Assembly (NCBI GenBank): GCA_015233465.1
Contig: JADFXP010000006.1
Location: forward strand, 1 to 64,000
Origin: Candidatus Magnetominusculus dajiuhuensis
Lineage (GTDB): Bacteria > Nitrospirota > Thermodesulfovibrionia > Thermodesulfovibrionales > Magnetobacteriaceae
Direction of reading: 5' to 3'
DNA: 64,000 bases
A program made the position numbers and the translations under genes. Positions 42,741 through 50,856 of the stretch are shown here, piece by piece. The number at the start of each line of letters is the position of its first letter. Position 1 is the stretch's first letter. Below the pieces are notes generated by a model, which was given only the letters and a program-made list of their open reading frames with translations, made no database searches and was not told the DNA's origin.

Positions 42741-43342
42741 GGGAGCAGGTAAGAGATCTGTTCCTGCATCTGATGGTTCTCTTTGTCTCTGTGGAAAATT
42801 TTTTATTTTCTTTAATACTGTTTTGGAGAAATAATATTTCATTAAACATATTAATAGACGGATATAATGTCATAGGCATACTCCATGGAAGTTTGGAGCA
42901 GAAGCGGAATGATTTTATAGATACCCTTATTGAATACAACCAAATAAGGCATCATAACATTACCTGTGTCTTTGATGGATGGAAGAGCAGTTTTGGACAG
43001 TCTTCCACTATTATCGGCGGTATAGATGTTATTTATACTGGTCCTGGTGATAAGGCGGATGACCTTATAAAGCGAATTATAAAGGCCAAAGATAAGGTTT
43101 GGACAGTTATCAGTTCTGACAGAGAGATTGTAAACAGCACATGGATTTATGACTCTATCTCTATAACCTCATCTCAATTTGAACAGAGATTATTTCAAGC
43201 ATTATCTAATCAAGGTAAGACTGATAATGATTTTGACGATGATGAAGAAGATGATTTTCAAAGATATAATCAGAATAAAGGCAACCCAAAGATGTTGTCA
43301 AAAAAAGAGCGTTTAATCAGAAAGACTATAGAAAAACTATGA
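42737..43342 (+). CDS. NYN-domain (YacP-like) RNA nuclease
   Basis: The conserved protein begins near SLNILIDGYNVIGI and continues CVFDGWKSS, GDKADDLIKRI and VISSDREI, the four acidic positions of NYN/PIN-like nucleases; YacP/Rae1 relatives cleave mRNA on ribosomes. The frame extends upstream to an ATG at 42737, but its first 33 residues (MREQVRDLFLH...) are unlike the family. No ATG/GTG/TTG lies near the domain start. ATT at 42836 has GGAG 7 bases upstream, so a rare ATT start is likely. The C-terminus has an acidic run (DDDEEDD) and a basic end. It overlaps the PAP2 gene by 4 bp. Confidence 0.8.
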   Translation: MREQVRDLFLHLMVLFVSVENFLFSLILFWRNNISLNILIDGYNVIGILHGSLEQKRNDFIDTLIEYNQIRHHNITCVFDGWKSSFGQSSTIIGGIDVIYTGPGDKADDLIKRIIKAKDKVWTVISSDREIVNSTWIYDSISITSSQFEQRLFQALSNQGKTDNDFDDDEEDDFQRYNQNKGNPKMLSKKERLIRKTIEKL

Positions 43343-44229
43343 AAAAAAAATGCAGCGCACTTGATTCAATAAATCTTTCCTTTCTTATTCTTAATTTTAT
43401 TGTATATCTTATAACCTTTAAAAGTACTCCCTTTAAGATACAATTATTGATAATCTATCTTTTATTATTATTATTAATATTTATTTGTGCCAAACTACGC
43501 TTGTCTAATTATAAAACTAACCTCGTCAATATCATACTCTTAGTCTATCCAATAGTATTTTTAGCTGGGATCTTTGAGACATTTTTTATGACACTGCCTT
43601 ATTTTAATGCCATTCAATATGACGATTTACTGATGCGGATTGATTACTCCATGTTTGGAACTGCACCAACAGTATGGATAGATAGATTTGTATCCCCAGT
43701 ACTTACTGAATTAATGTATGCCCTATATCTATTTTATTTTCCGATGCCAATAATATTGATGTATTGGATTTATCGGCAGAGAAAATTTAGAGAAATTGAA
43801 CAAGGGTTTTTTATATATTTAAGCTGTTATTATCTTGCATATATAATTTATTTCATAGTCCCAGCTAATGGGCCAAGATTTCATCTTGATGGGATTGAGA
43901 CAATTCCACTGAATGGTTATATATTGACAGAGCCAATAAGGGAATTAATTAATATATTAGAGCCGAATAAATTTGATGCCTTCCCCTCTTTACATTCTGG
44001 GATACTATTAACAACAATGATTATGTCATATAGATTTGCAAGGGGGATGTTTTATATATTTATCCCTATAGCCATTGGAATTATGGTATCATTAGTTTAT
44101 TGCAGATACCACTATGTAATAGATATTATAGCTGGACTAATTGTGGCAGTTATTAGCTATCAATTTTCTTCAAGAATATACGAGAAAACTCATAATAAGA
44201 CTATATTTCATTTCAAGCAAGATATTTAA
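43339..44229 (+). CDS. PAP2-family membrane phosphatase
   Basis: This 296-residue protein has about six to seven hydrophobic helices. The acid-phosphatase signature is spread over PANGPRFH, FPSLHSG (with catalytic His) and YCRYHYVIDIIAG. Relatives act as lipid phosphatases or inositol-phosphate/lipid transferases in the membrane. It is translationally coupled to the NYN gene by a 4-bp overlap. An AT-rich gap of 128 bp with tandem ttaacttt motifs separates it from minC. Confidence 0.85.
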   Translation: MKKKCSALDSINLSFLILNFIVYLITFKSTPFKIQLLIIYLLLLLLIFICAKLRLSNYKTNLVNIILLVYPIVFLAGIFETFFMTLPYFNAIQYDDLLMRIDYSMFGTAPTVWIDRFVSPVLTELMYALYLFYFPMPIILMYWIYRQRKFREIEQGFFIYLSCYYLAYIIYFIVPANGPRFHLDGIETIPLNGYILTEPIRELINILEPNKFDAFPSLHSGILLTTMIMSYRFARGMFYIFIPIAIGIMVSLVYCRYHYVIDIIAGLIVAVISYQFSSRIYEKTHNKTIFHFKQDI

Positions 44230-44357
44230 GTGAAAAATAAAAAACTATTTAATAAATGCTATTAACTTTTAACTTTTCGCTTTTAACTTTTAACTTAATT
44301 GTTGTATTATGTGTAGTGAATTTTGTATATAATTATTAAAGATATAGTGAGGAAATA

Positions 44358-45044
44358 ATGGCAATTGAGGTAAAAGGAATAACACTTCCGGCTATTAAAT
44401 TAAAACTAGACCCAAGTATGAGTATAGAGGATAATTTTAGAGAATTGCAGAGTAAGCTCTCTACAGATTTTTTCAAAAACTCAACTGCTATAGTTGATTA
44501 TAATGGGGTTAATCTCTCATCTGCTGCAAAAAAACTCCTTGAAGATAGAATAGCAAGTCATAATGCAGAGATAATGGGCAGCTTATCCGGCTGGGAAAAT
44601 CCTAACGTACTGCAAAGTTTAAAAAAACCTAAAGATCCTGAACTAAAAAAAGAGACAGCACCTCCTCCACAAAAATCTCCAGTTCAATCAAGACCAGCAG
44701 CATCGCAAAGAGTAGCAGGAAGGCATCGCTTACATATAGAAAGCAGGACATTAAGAAGCGGACAAAAGGTTGAGCATGATGGAGATGTATTAGTATTAGG
44801 GAATGTAAATGCTGATTCTTACATCTCTGCAACAGGAAATATCATAGTTTTTGGAACACTAAGGGGGGTAGTGCATGCTGGAAGAGACGGAAATGACTCA
44901 GCAGTAGTAATAGCCATGAAAATGGCGCCCCAGCAATTAAGGATAGCAAATCATAATACAAGGCCTCCAGATGATATGGAACTGCCTGAATCGCCTGAAA
45001 GGGCATATGTTGAAGATAATCAGATATATATTGAAAAAATATAA
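44358..45044 (+). CDS. minC: Septum site-determining protein MinC
   Basis: This 228-residue protein has the MinC N-terminal domain (about 1-95) and a Pro-rich linker (PPPQKSPVQSRPAAS). The C-terminal beta-helix (about 120-225) has SGQKVEHDGDVLVLGNVN and GTLRGVVHAGRDGN, the signature for MinD binding. It blocks FtsZ ring assembly away from midcell. It is the first gene of minC-minD-minE, with a 15-bp gap to minD. Confidence 0.95.
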   Translation: MAIEVKGITLPAIKLKLDPSMSIEDNFRELQSKLSTDFFKNSTAIVDYNGVNLSSAAKKLLEDRIASHNAEIMGSLSGWENPNVLQSLKKPKDPELKKETAPPPQKSPVQSRPAASQRVAGRHRLHIESRTLRSGQKVEHDGDVLVLGNVNADSYISATGNIIVFGTLRGVVHAGRDGNDSAVVIAMKMAPQQLRIANHNTRPPDDMELPESPERAYVEDNQIYIEKI

Positions 45045-45059
45045 AGAGGAGTAATTATT

Positions 45060-45848
45060 ATGGCAAGAATTATTGTAATAACATCTGGTAAGGGCGGGGT
45101 CGGAAAGACCACATTATCAGCAAATATCGGAATGGCACTAGCGCAGATGGATAAACGAGTACTCGCAATGGATGCGGATATTGGACTAAGGAATCTGGAT
45201 ATGATACTTGGTCTTGAAAATAGAATCGTCTATGATATAATTGATATTGTAGAAGGAAGGGTGACTGCATCAAAGGCATTTGTAAAGGATAAACGCGGGT
45301 CTTCATTATTTTTACTCCCTGCTGCTCAGACTAAGAATAAAGATGCAATATCTCCAGAACAGATGCAGGCAGTAGTTGATGAGGTCAAGGAGCATTTTGA
45401 TTATATCTTAATAGATTCGCCAGCAGGAATAGAAGGCGGATTTAGGACTGCCGCTGCTTCAGCAACAGAGGCAATAGTTGTTGTAAATCCAGAGGTCTCT
45501 TCAGTAAGAGATGCTGATAGAATAATAGGCTTATTAGAGTCAATGGGCAAAAAGACGATAAGGGTAGTAGTAAATAGGATAAAGATAGAGCAGGTCAAAC
45601 GAGGCGAGATGCTTTCAGTAGAAGATATTGAAGAGATATTACATATTCCAAAGATAGGAATAGTTCCAGATGACGAAAAAATGGTAGACCACACAAACAG
45701 AGGCGAGCCTATTGTGTTATCAGATAAGCAGTCTAATGCAGGACGCGCAATACGCAATATAGCAATGAGGCTTGAGGGTCAGATAGTGCCGTTTGATGAA
45801 TTAGAAGAGAAAAAAGGACTATTAAGTCGCTTTTTTGGGAGGTCATGA
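45060..45848 (+). CDS. minD: Septum site-determining ATPase MinD
   Basis: This 262-residue ATPase has the deviant Walker A SGKGGVGKTTLSAN (about 8-21), switch motif DADIGLRNLD and Walker B YILIDSPAGIE. The C-terminal amphipathic tail KKGLLSRFFGRS is the membrane-targeting sequence. With ATP it recruits MinC to the membrane; MinE stimulates hydrolysis. A GAGGAG site precedes the ATG, and its last 4 bp overlap minE. Confidence 0.97.
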   Translation: MARIIVITSGKGGVGKTTLSANIGMALAQMDKRVLAMDADIGLRNLDMILGLENRIVYDIIDIVEGRVTASKAFVKDKRGSSLFLLPAAQTKNKDAISPEQMQAVVDEVKEHFDYILIDSPAGIEGGFRTAAASATEAIVVVNPEVSSVRDADRIIGLLESMGKKTIRVVVNRIKIEQVKRGEMLSVEDIEEILHIPKIGIVPDDEKMVDHTNRGEPIVLSDKQSNAGRAIRNIAMRLEGQIVPFDELEEKKGLLSRFFGRS

Positions 45849-46105
45849 TGTCATTCTTTGGATTTTTTAAAAAGGATACTTCTGCAAATCAAGCAAAGGA
45901 GAGATTGACAGTAGTACTCTCATATGAGCGAAGGGGTCTGCCGCCAAATTTTGCGTCTCTATTACAAGAGGATTTGGTAGGAATCTTTCAAAAATATCCT
46001 CAATTTGATCCAGCAAACATAAAGGTTGATTTAAAGACAGATAATGATATGAATGAGCTAAGTATTCATATCCCTTTTACGCAGAATCATAGGGCGAATA
46101 TTTAA
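45845..46105 (+). CDS. minE: Cell division topological specificity factor MinE
   Basis: This 86-residue protein has an N-terminal amphipathic start (MMSFFGFFKK), the anti-MinCD segment AKERLTVVLSYERRG, and the C-terminal dimer domain DLVGIFQKYPQF to NELSIHIPFT. The length matches the family. Its presence implies oscillating Min control rather than the DivIVA-only type. Confidence 0.95.
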   Translation: MMSFFGFFKKDTSANQAKERLTVVLSYERRGLPPNFASLLQEDLVGIFQKYPQFDPANIKVDLKTDNDMNELSIHIPFTQNHRANI

Positions 46106-46108
46106 TTA

Positions 46109-46160
46109 TGGGGTCAAGGGGACAAGTCCCCTTGCGGGTCAAGGGCAGAGCCCTTGTAGA
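46109..46160. repeat. Family A-like repeat
   Basis: gggtcaaGGGGACAAGTCCCCttgc, then AAGGGCAGAGCCCTTgtagatgcc. It has the same modular hairpins in a variant form. It lies between the convergent minE and universal stress protein genes, where either hairpin could end transcription. Confidence 0.75.
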
Positions 46161-46165
46161 TGCCT

Positions 46166-47035
46166 TTAAATTTCTTTTGTAACAAGTACGGAGCAGTCGC
46201 TAAGCCCAATAACCTTAAGGGCAACGCTTCCAAGGAACAGCCGTTCAATACCTGTCCTGCCGTGAGTACCCATTATAATAATATCAATATTATAGTCTTT
46301 CGCTTTATCAACTATAATTTTATAAGGCTCTCCGATAACGACTTGAGCGTCAACTTTAACGTTATGTTCCTTACATTTATGAATAACATTTTCAATATTT
46401 GCCTCAGCTTGTTTAAATTCCTCGGCAGTATGGGCAGCGGAAACTGCGATAAATTTCTTAAGATGGGGACATCTTGCAGCCATATTAATAGCCTCAGTTT
46501 CTGCGCCTATGCTGAATCTTGAACCGTCTGTTGCAAGCAGGATATTTTCTCCTTTGATTTTCTTTCCCTCTCCAGCAGCCAAGACCTTACAAGGGGCTTC
46601 TGAGATAACCTTTGCAGTTACTGAACCCATCAAAAGTTTTTTAAATCCTGACTCACCGTGTTTACCCATTATTATCAGATCATATTTTCCTTTAACTGCC
46701 TCAGATATAATAACTTCATGCGGGTTTTGAGATATCTCAATTAAGGTTTTTAGCTCCACATTATCATTCGCTATTTGCTCACGAAGTTTCTCATAATAAT
46801 CCTGAATCTTCTCTTTTTTTTCAGCGAGATGATTAACCCCAATAGTAGAGAAATGCTCAAAATACTCAGGATTAAATTCAAGGACATTTAAAAGGGTTAA
46901 ACGAGTATTACATGCGCTTGCAAAACTAAATCCCTCTTCCATAGCAGCCCTGCTGTGAGAAGAGCCGTCTGTGGCAAGTAAAATAGCCTTTAGGTCTCCC
47001 ATCAGATTTGCTATATATCTCTTATCTGTCAGCAT
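46166..47035 (-). CDS. Universal stress protein, tandem UspA domains
   Basis: This 289-residue protein has two UspA domains (about 12-150 and 155-289). Domain 1 begins LLATDGSSHSRAAME and contains GKHGESGFKKLLMGSVT; domain 2 begins LLATDGSRFSIGAE and ends IMGTHGRTGIERLFLGSVA. Both have the G-x2-G-x9-GS ATP-binding pattern. It is likely an ATP-binding stress protein. It lies 2 bp after the TusA-like gene and is co-directed with the YeeE/YedE transporter, suggesting a sulfur-linked operon. Confidence 0.92.
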   Translation of the reverse strand: MLTDKRYIANLMGDLKAILLATDGSSHSRAAMEEGFSFASACNTRLTLLNVLEFNPEYFEHFSTIGVNHLAEKKEKIQDYYEKLREQIANDNVELKTLIEISQNPHEVIISEAVKGKYDLIIMGKHGESGFKKLLMGSVTAKVISEAPCKVLAAGEGKKIKGENILLATDGSRFSIGAETEAINMAARCPHLKKFIAVSAAHTAEEFKQAEANIENVIHKCKEHNVKVDAQVVIGEPYKIIVDKAKDYNIDIIIMGTHGRTGIERLFLGSVALKVIGLSDCSVLVTKEI

Positions 47036-47037
47036 GA

Positions 47038-47292
47038 TTATAGTTTTTTCAATTTCCAGATATAATTATTATTAGATTTCTCCCTTGAAGAAATCTCAAA
47101 CCCAACAGACTTTGATATTGAATCAATTGCCTCGCCAGAAGATGTATTATCAAATTCAACCTCTAAGATGTCATCCTTTGCAAGTTTAGTCATTGCTTTT
47201 TTTGTGTAAAGCTGAGGATGCGGACACACCATTCCAATTACCGAAAGAGAATATATCCCGTCTGCCTTCTTTTTAAAATCTACCTTTGACAT
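47038..47292 (-). CDS. TusA/YedF-family sulfur carrier-like protein
   Basis: This 84-residue protein has the CPxP motif (CPHP, Cys at 23) and the core KKAMTKLAKDDILEVEFDN of the TusA/SirA/YedF family. TusA-type proteins relay persulfide sulfur; YedF-type partners are often encoded with YeeE/YedE transporters, as here. The downstream universal stress protein gene starts 2 bp later. An AAGGG-rich repeat lies upstream. Confidence 0.9.
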   Translation of the reverse strand: MSKVDFKKKADGIYSLSVIGMVCPHPQLYTKKAMTKLAKDDILEVEFDNTSSGEAIDSISKSVGFEISSREKSNNNYIWKLKKL

Positions 47293-47304
47293 ATTTTACC
47301 CCTC

Positions 47305-47330
47305 TTTAAGGGCAGAGCCCTCATGTAGAT
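47305..47330. repeat. Family A fragment
   Basis: AAGGGCAGAGCCCTcatgtagatgcc matches the end module of the 46109 copy. It sits between the TusA-like gene and the upstream YeeE/YedE gene. Confidence 0.65.
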
Positions 47331-47335
47331 GCCTT

Positions 47336-48658
47336 TCATAAATCACCGAAATCATCGAAATTATCCAATTTACGTGTAGTCCACCAATCAAAGAATTTTA
47401 CACCAATTAAAGAACCTATAGCAAGACCAAGCCCAAATAACCATCCGCTTGGATCACCACCAGCAACCCTTATAAAAAATGCCCCTATATTACATCCCAT
47501 ACCCGCGCGCGCTCCGATTCCCATAAGCGTTCCGCCAAGCAGTCCCCAGACAATAAATTCGCCTTTTGGTATCTTAATCTTAAACTCATTATTCCACAAG
47601 GCCATAATTGAAGCGCCAAATATTATGCCTAAAGACATCCAAAGAGCTGGATTTCTAAGTGGAAACGGTACGCCCACTCCATTAAAAAATAAATTTGAGG
47701 TTGTATTAATCCCTATATGTTTTAAAAACCATGCCCCAAGTTGAGCCTCTTGTGTAGTGATATACCAATATCCAGGATCAAAGATTCGACCATTAGAATT
47801 AATATCACAACTGTACCCCATATTTTTCAACAGTTCACCAAAATTTTCAATATCAAAATACCGTCGCAAGGCATCAATAGTAAACACATGCGCCCCTGCT
47901 GCAATTCCTATCAAAAGCCCAGCGATAACTGTCTTTTTTGAGGCTGCAAGCATTTGAAAAAACCCGCTGATTTCTTCAGACAAAGTTATCTTCAAATTAG
48001 TATTTGATATATAACTTTTGCGTCCCCATATGACATATGCAATAATAAGCAAAATAATTGCAGGAATTATTGTATTTAAAAGTGAATTTCCAATAAAATA
48101 ACTCATTGGAGCAGTTGAAATATACTCAGACATTGAATATTCAGGCAGATTCTCAACATAAATAGTAGTAAACTTATCAAAGTACCCGCCAATATTAACA
48201 AACACAGCCTGTGAAATAGTTATTGCAGTCAGTGCAAGCATAGAAGTACCATTACCTTCACCGCATTTATACAAGGTTCCAGATGCGCAGCCTCCTGACA
48301 TCACCATTCCAATCCCAAAGATCAACCCGCCTACTATTCTAAATCCTCCAAATGGGCCTGTATGAAAGGTCGTCATTTTAATGGTTTCAAGAAATGCCAT
48401 AATGATACTAAATATTATAACGGCAAGCATAATGCCGGCAAACATACGAGTAACCCCAAGACCAAATAGATCCCGCAGCGCTGATGCCATACAAAATCTA
48501 CCATATTGCAGCAGCATCCCATATATAACACCAAACCAAATATAAACAACAAGGTAAATATAAAAAATATTTATAGAAAAATAGATAAGGCTTACAATAA
48601 CCAAAAGCCCAGCTACAACCATAGCCCAAATCTTATTTTTCTCAAGAGAATTAGTCAT
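47336..48658 (-). CDS. YeeE/YedE-family (TsuA-like) sulfur compound transporter
   Basis: This 440-residue protein has about ten or more helices and the conserved Cys motifs of the thiosulfate transporter family: QYGRFCMASALRD, MSGGCASGTLYKCGEGN and GARAGMGCNIGAFF. These cysteines line the thiosulfate path in TsuA. The protein is longer than minimal TsuA. It is encoded upstream of TusA- and Usp-type genes, so thiosulfate or related sulfur uptake followed by persulfide transfer is a fitting role (inference). Confidence 0.88.
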   Translation of the reverse strand: MTNSLEKNKIWAMVVAGLLVIVSLIYFSINIFYIYLVVYIWFGVIYGMLLQYGRFCMASALRDLFGLGVTRMFAGIMLAVIIFSIIMAFLETIKMTTFHTGPFGGFRIVGGLIFGIGMVMSGGCASGTLYKCGEGNGTSMLALTAITISQAVFVNIGGYFDKFTTIYVENLPEYSMSEYISTAPMSYFIGNSLLNTIIPAIILLIIAYVIWGRKSYISNTNLKITLSEEISGFFQMLAASKKTVIAGLLIGIAAGAHVFTIDALRRYFDIENFGELLKNMGYSCDINSNGRIFDPGYWYITTQEAQLGAWFLKHIGINTTSNLFFNGVGVPFPLRNPALWMSLGIIFGASIMALWNNEFKIKIPKGEFIVWGLLGGTLMGIGARAGMGCNIGAFFIRVAGGDPSGWLFGLGLAIGSLIGVKFFDWWTTRKLDNFDDFGDL

Positions 48659-48659
48659 T

Positions 48660-49841
48660 CTATCCGCGTTTCTGTCTTAGACGCAGCGCATTTAATTTAA
48701 TGAATCCTTCCGCGTCAGCCTGATTATAGATATTTTCCTCTTCAAATGTTGCAAGCCTTTCGCTGTAAAGTGAAACAGGTGAACGCCTGCCAACTATGCT
48801 GCAATTCCCCTTATAAAGCCTCAGCCTTACAGTACCTGTAACATTAATCTGCGATTGATCAATAAGTTTCTGTAATGCAATACGTTCAGGGGCAAACCAA
48901 TAACCATAATAAATCATCTCTGCGTATCTTGGCATGAGAGAATCCTTTAGATGAAGCACCTCTCTATCAAGTGTTATAGATTCCATAGCGCGATGGGCAA
49001 GATGTAATATAGTCCCTCCGGGCGTTTCATAGACCCCTCGTGACTTCATCCCGACATAACGGTTTTCAACTATATCAAGCCTGCCGATTCCATTAGCGCC
49101 TGCGATAATATTTAACTTATTAAGTAATTGATAAGGCGTAAAGATTTGACCATCAATCCCAACAGGATCGCCATTTTCAAATTGTATCTCAATATATTCC
49201 AACTTATCTGGAGCATTCTTTGGAGAGACAGTAAGCAAAAACATATCCTCTGGAGGCTCTGACCAAGGATCTTCTAGTATGCCTCCTTCATAACTAATAT
49301 GAAAGGCATTTCTATCTGTGCTATATGGTTTTGCCTTTGTCACTGGGATGTCAATTCCATTTTTAGCAGCATAATCGATAAGTGATTCCCTTGATTTAAA
49401 TGGCCAATGTCTCCAAGGGGCGATAACCTTAATATCTGGTTTTAGTCCATAACATCCAAGCTCAAAGCGAACCTGATCATTACCCTTTCCAGTTGCCCCA
49501 TGTGCTACAAAGGCAGCTCCTTCTTTAATAGCTATATCTATCATTTTTTTAGCAATTAGAGGGCGGGCAATGGATGTGCCAAGTAAATAAGTCCCTTCAT
49601 AAACAGTATTTGCCCGAAGCATTGGAAATACATAATCGCAGACGAATTCCTCTTTTAAATCCTCTATATAAACCTTTGAAGCGCCTGTCTTTATAGCCTT
49701 ATCGTGAACAGGAGATAACTCTTCTCCTTGTCCAATGTCTGCACAAAAGGCGATAATATCTGCCTTATATGTTTCCTTTAACCATTTAATTGCAATGGAG
49801 GTATCAAGCCCCCCTGAATATGCTAATACAATCTTATCCAC
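48660..49841 (-). CDS. argG: Argininosuccinate synthase
   Basis: This 393-residue enzyme joins citrulline and aspartate with ATP in arginine synthesis. The N-terminal PP-loop [15 protein letters not shown] (about 7-21), [14 protein letters not shown] and [13 protein letters not shown]-like segments ([13 protein letters not shown]) match the family. It is separated by one base from the YeeE/YedE gene, which suggests co-transcription without a clear functional link. Confidence 0.97.
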   Translation of the reverse strand: MDKIVLAYSGGLDTSIAIKWLKETYKADIIAFCADIGQGEELSPVHDKAIKTGASKVYIEDLKEEFVCDYVFPMLRANTVYEGTYLLGTSIARPLIAKKMIDIAIKEGAAFVAHGATGKGNDQVRFELGCYGLKPDIKVIAPWRHWPFKSRESLIDYAAKNGIDIPVTKAKPYSTDRNAFHISYEGGILEDPWSEPPEDMFLLTVSPKNAPDKLEYIEIQFENGDPVGIDGQIFTPYQLLNKLNIIAGANGIGRLDIVENRYVGMKSRGVYETPGGTILHLAHRAMESITLDREVLHLKDSLMPRYAEMIYYGYWFAPERIALQKLIDQSQINVTGTVRLRLYKGNCSIVGRRSPVSLYSERLATFEEENIYNQADAEGFIKLNALRLRQKRG

Positions 49842-49918
49842 TTAAAATCTCTCCTTTTTATATTTATAATACAATAATTTTATTAACCTCTGCTATTGAA
49901 TAATTTATAATATAGAAC

Positions 49919-50320
49919 ATGGTTAATAAAATCTCTCTAATTGCTCCATGCGGAATGAACTGCGGAATTTGTATTGCTTATTTAAGAAAAACAAATAAAT
50001 GCTGCGGCTGTAGAGGCTCAGACTTAAATAAACCTGTCACCCGAGTTAGGTGTAAAATAAAGACCTGCGAATTCTTTCAAAATGGCAAGTCAAAATATTG
50101 CTTTAAATGTAAGAAATTTCCTTGCGATAATCTTAAACGATTAGATGCAAGATATAAAACCAAATATAATATGGGCATGATAGAAAATCTCAATAACATA
50201 AAAAATATAGGGATAAGAAAATTTGTTAATAATGAACAAGAAAGGTGGAGATGTCCCGAATGCAGAGGAACTAAATGTGTTCATATTGGATATTGTTTAA
50301 AGTGCAGCTCACATTTATAG
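49919..50320 (+). CDS. DUF3795-family Cys-rich protein
   Basis: This 133-residue protein starts with APCGMNCGICIAYL and has further CCGCRG, CKIKTCEF, CFKCKKFPCDNL and CPECRGTKC motifs. The 19 or so cysteines and the start match DUF3795, a family of likely zinc- or cluster-binding proteins of unknown function. It appears to be monocistronic. A GC-rich hairpin follows the stop. Confidence 0.85.
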   Translation: MVNKISLIAPCGMNCGICIAYLRKTNKCCGCRGSDLNKPVTRVRCKIKTCEFFQNGKSKYCFKCKKFPCDNLKRLDARYKTKYNMGMIENLNNIKNIGIRKFVNNEQERWRCPECRGTKCVHIGYCLKCSSHL

Positions 50321-50322
50321 AA

Positions 50323-50356
50323 TTTAAGGGGCTAAAAATTCTCATAGCCCCTTAAA
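50323..50356 (+). terminator. Stem-loop after the DUF3795 gene
   Basis: TTTAAGGGGCT (50323-50333) pairs perfectly with AGCCCCTTAAA (50346-50356) over a 12-base loop. It starts 3 bases after the stop codon. There is no long T-run behind it, so it may be a weak or bidirectional terminator. Confidence 0.55.
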
Positions 50357-50552
50357 CTTGTTATTATCTATATCCCAAACATTATACGAGTTGTAAAGAC
50401 GTAATCTTTAATTCATGAAGAAGTAGCCGCGCTTGCTATATCCTTAAACTCATGGTATCTGTATTTGCATATTAACTTGATATTATAAGTTCAGGGTATT
50501 TTTTTTCTGCCATTTTTCAAGAATCCTAATAGAAGAATTATCTCATACAATT

Positions 50553-50768
50553 TCAATCATTATTTAAGATAATTATTAAATTATCTGCAGTCCCGATTGT
50601 TACATTGCCAGCATGATAATTGGCGAGAGCTTCATTGGCTCTTTCTGCGATTTGATTTCTTCTTGCTTCATGAATACGTTTTGTAATAGTTTGGACAATC
50701 ATATATTGGTCTTCTAAAGAGAAGTTTGATATTTTTTGCAAAATTGTATCAAGTTTAACTTCATTCAT
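50553..50768 (-). CDS. Small antitoxin-like protein
   Basis: This 71-residue protein reads as a helical N-terminus (LDTILQKISNFSLEDQYMI), RIHEARRNQIAERANEALANY and GNVTIGTADNLI. The pattern ISLEDQ...ERRxEIAERA...YxxGNVKxG is common in small type II antitoxins. No intact toxin follows; the 230 bp downstream (50321-50552) contain short broken pieces on the same strand, such as KYRYHEFKDIASAAT, which resemble a toxin fragment. Function is a family guess. Confidence 0.55.
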   Translation of the reverse strand: MNEVKLDTILQKISNFSLEDQYMIVQTITKRIHEARRNQIAERANEALANYHAGNVTIGTADNLIIILNND

Positions 50769-50856
50769 ATTAAATTATATCAAATAATATTATCAGAAGG
50801 CAATTTATGAGTGTTAAGCCAAGTGAAAATGTCCTATTATAAAAAAGCATAAATTA

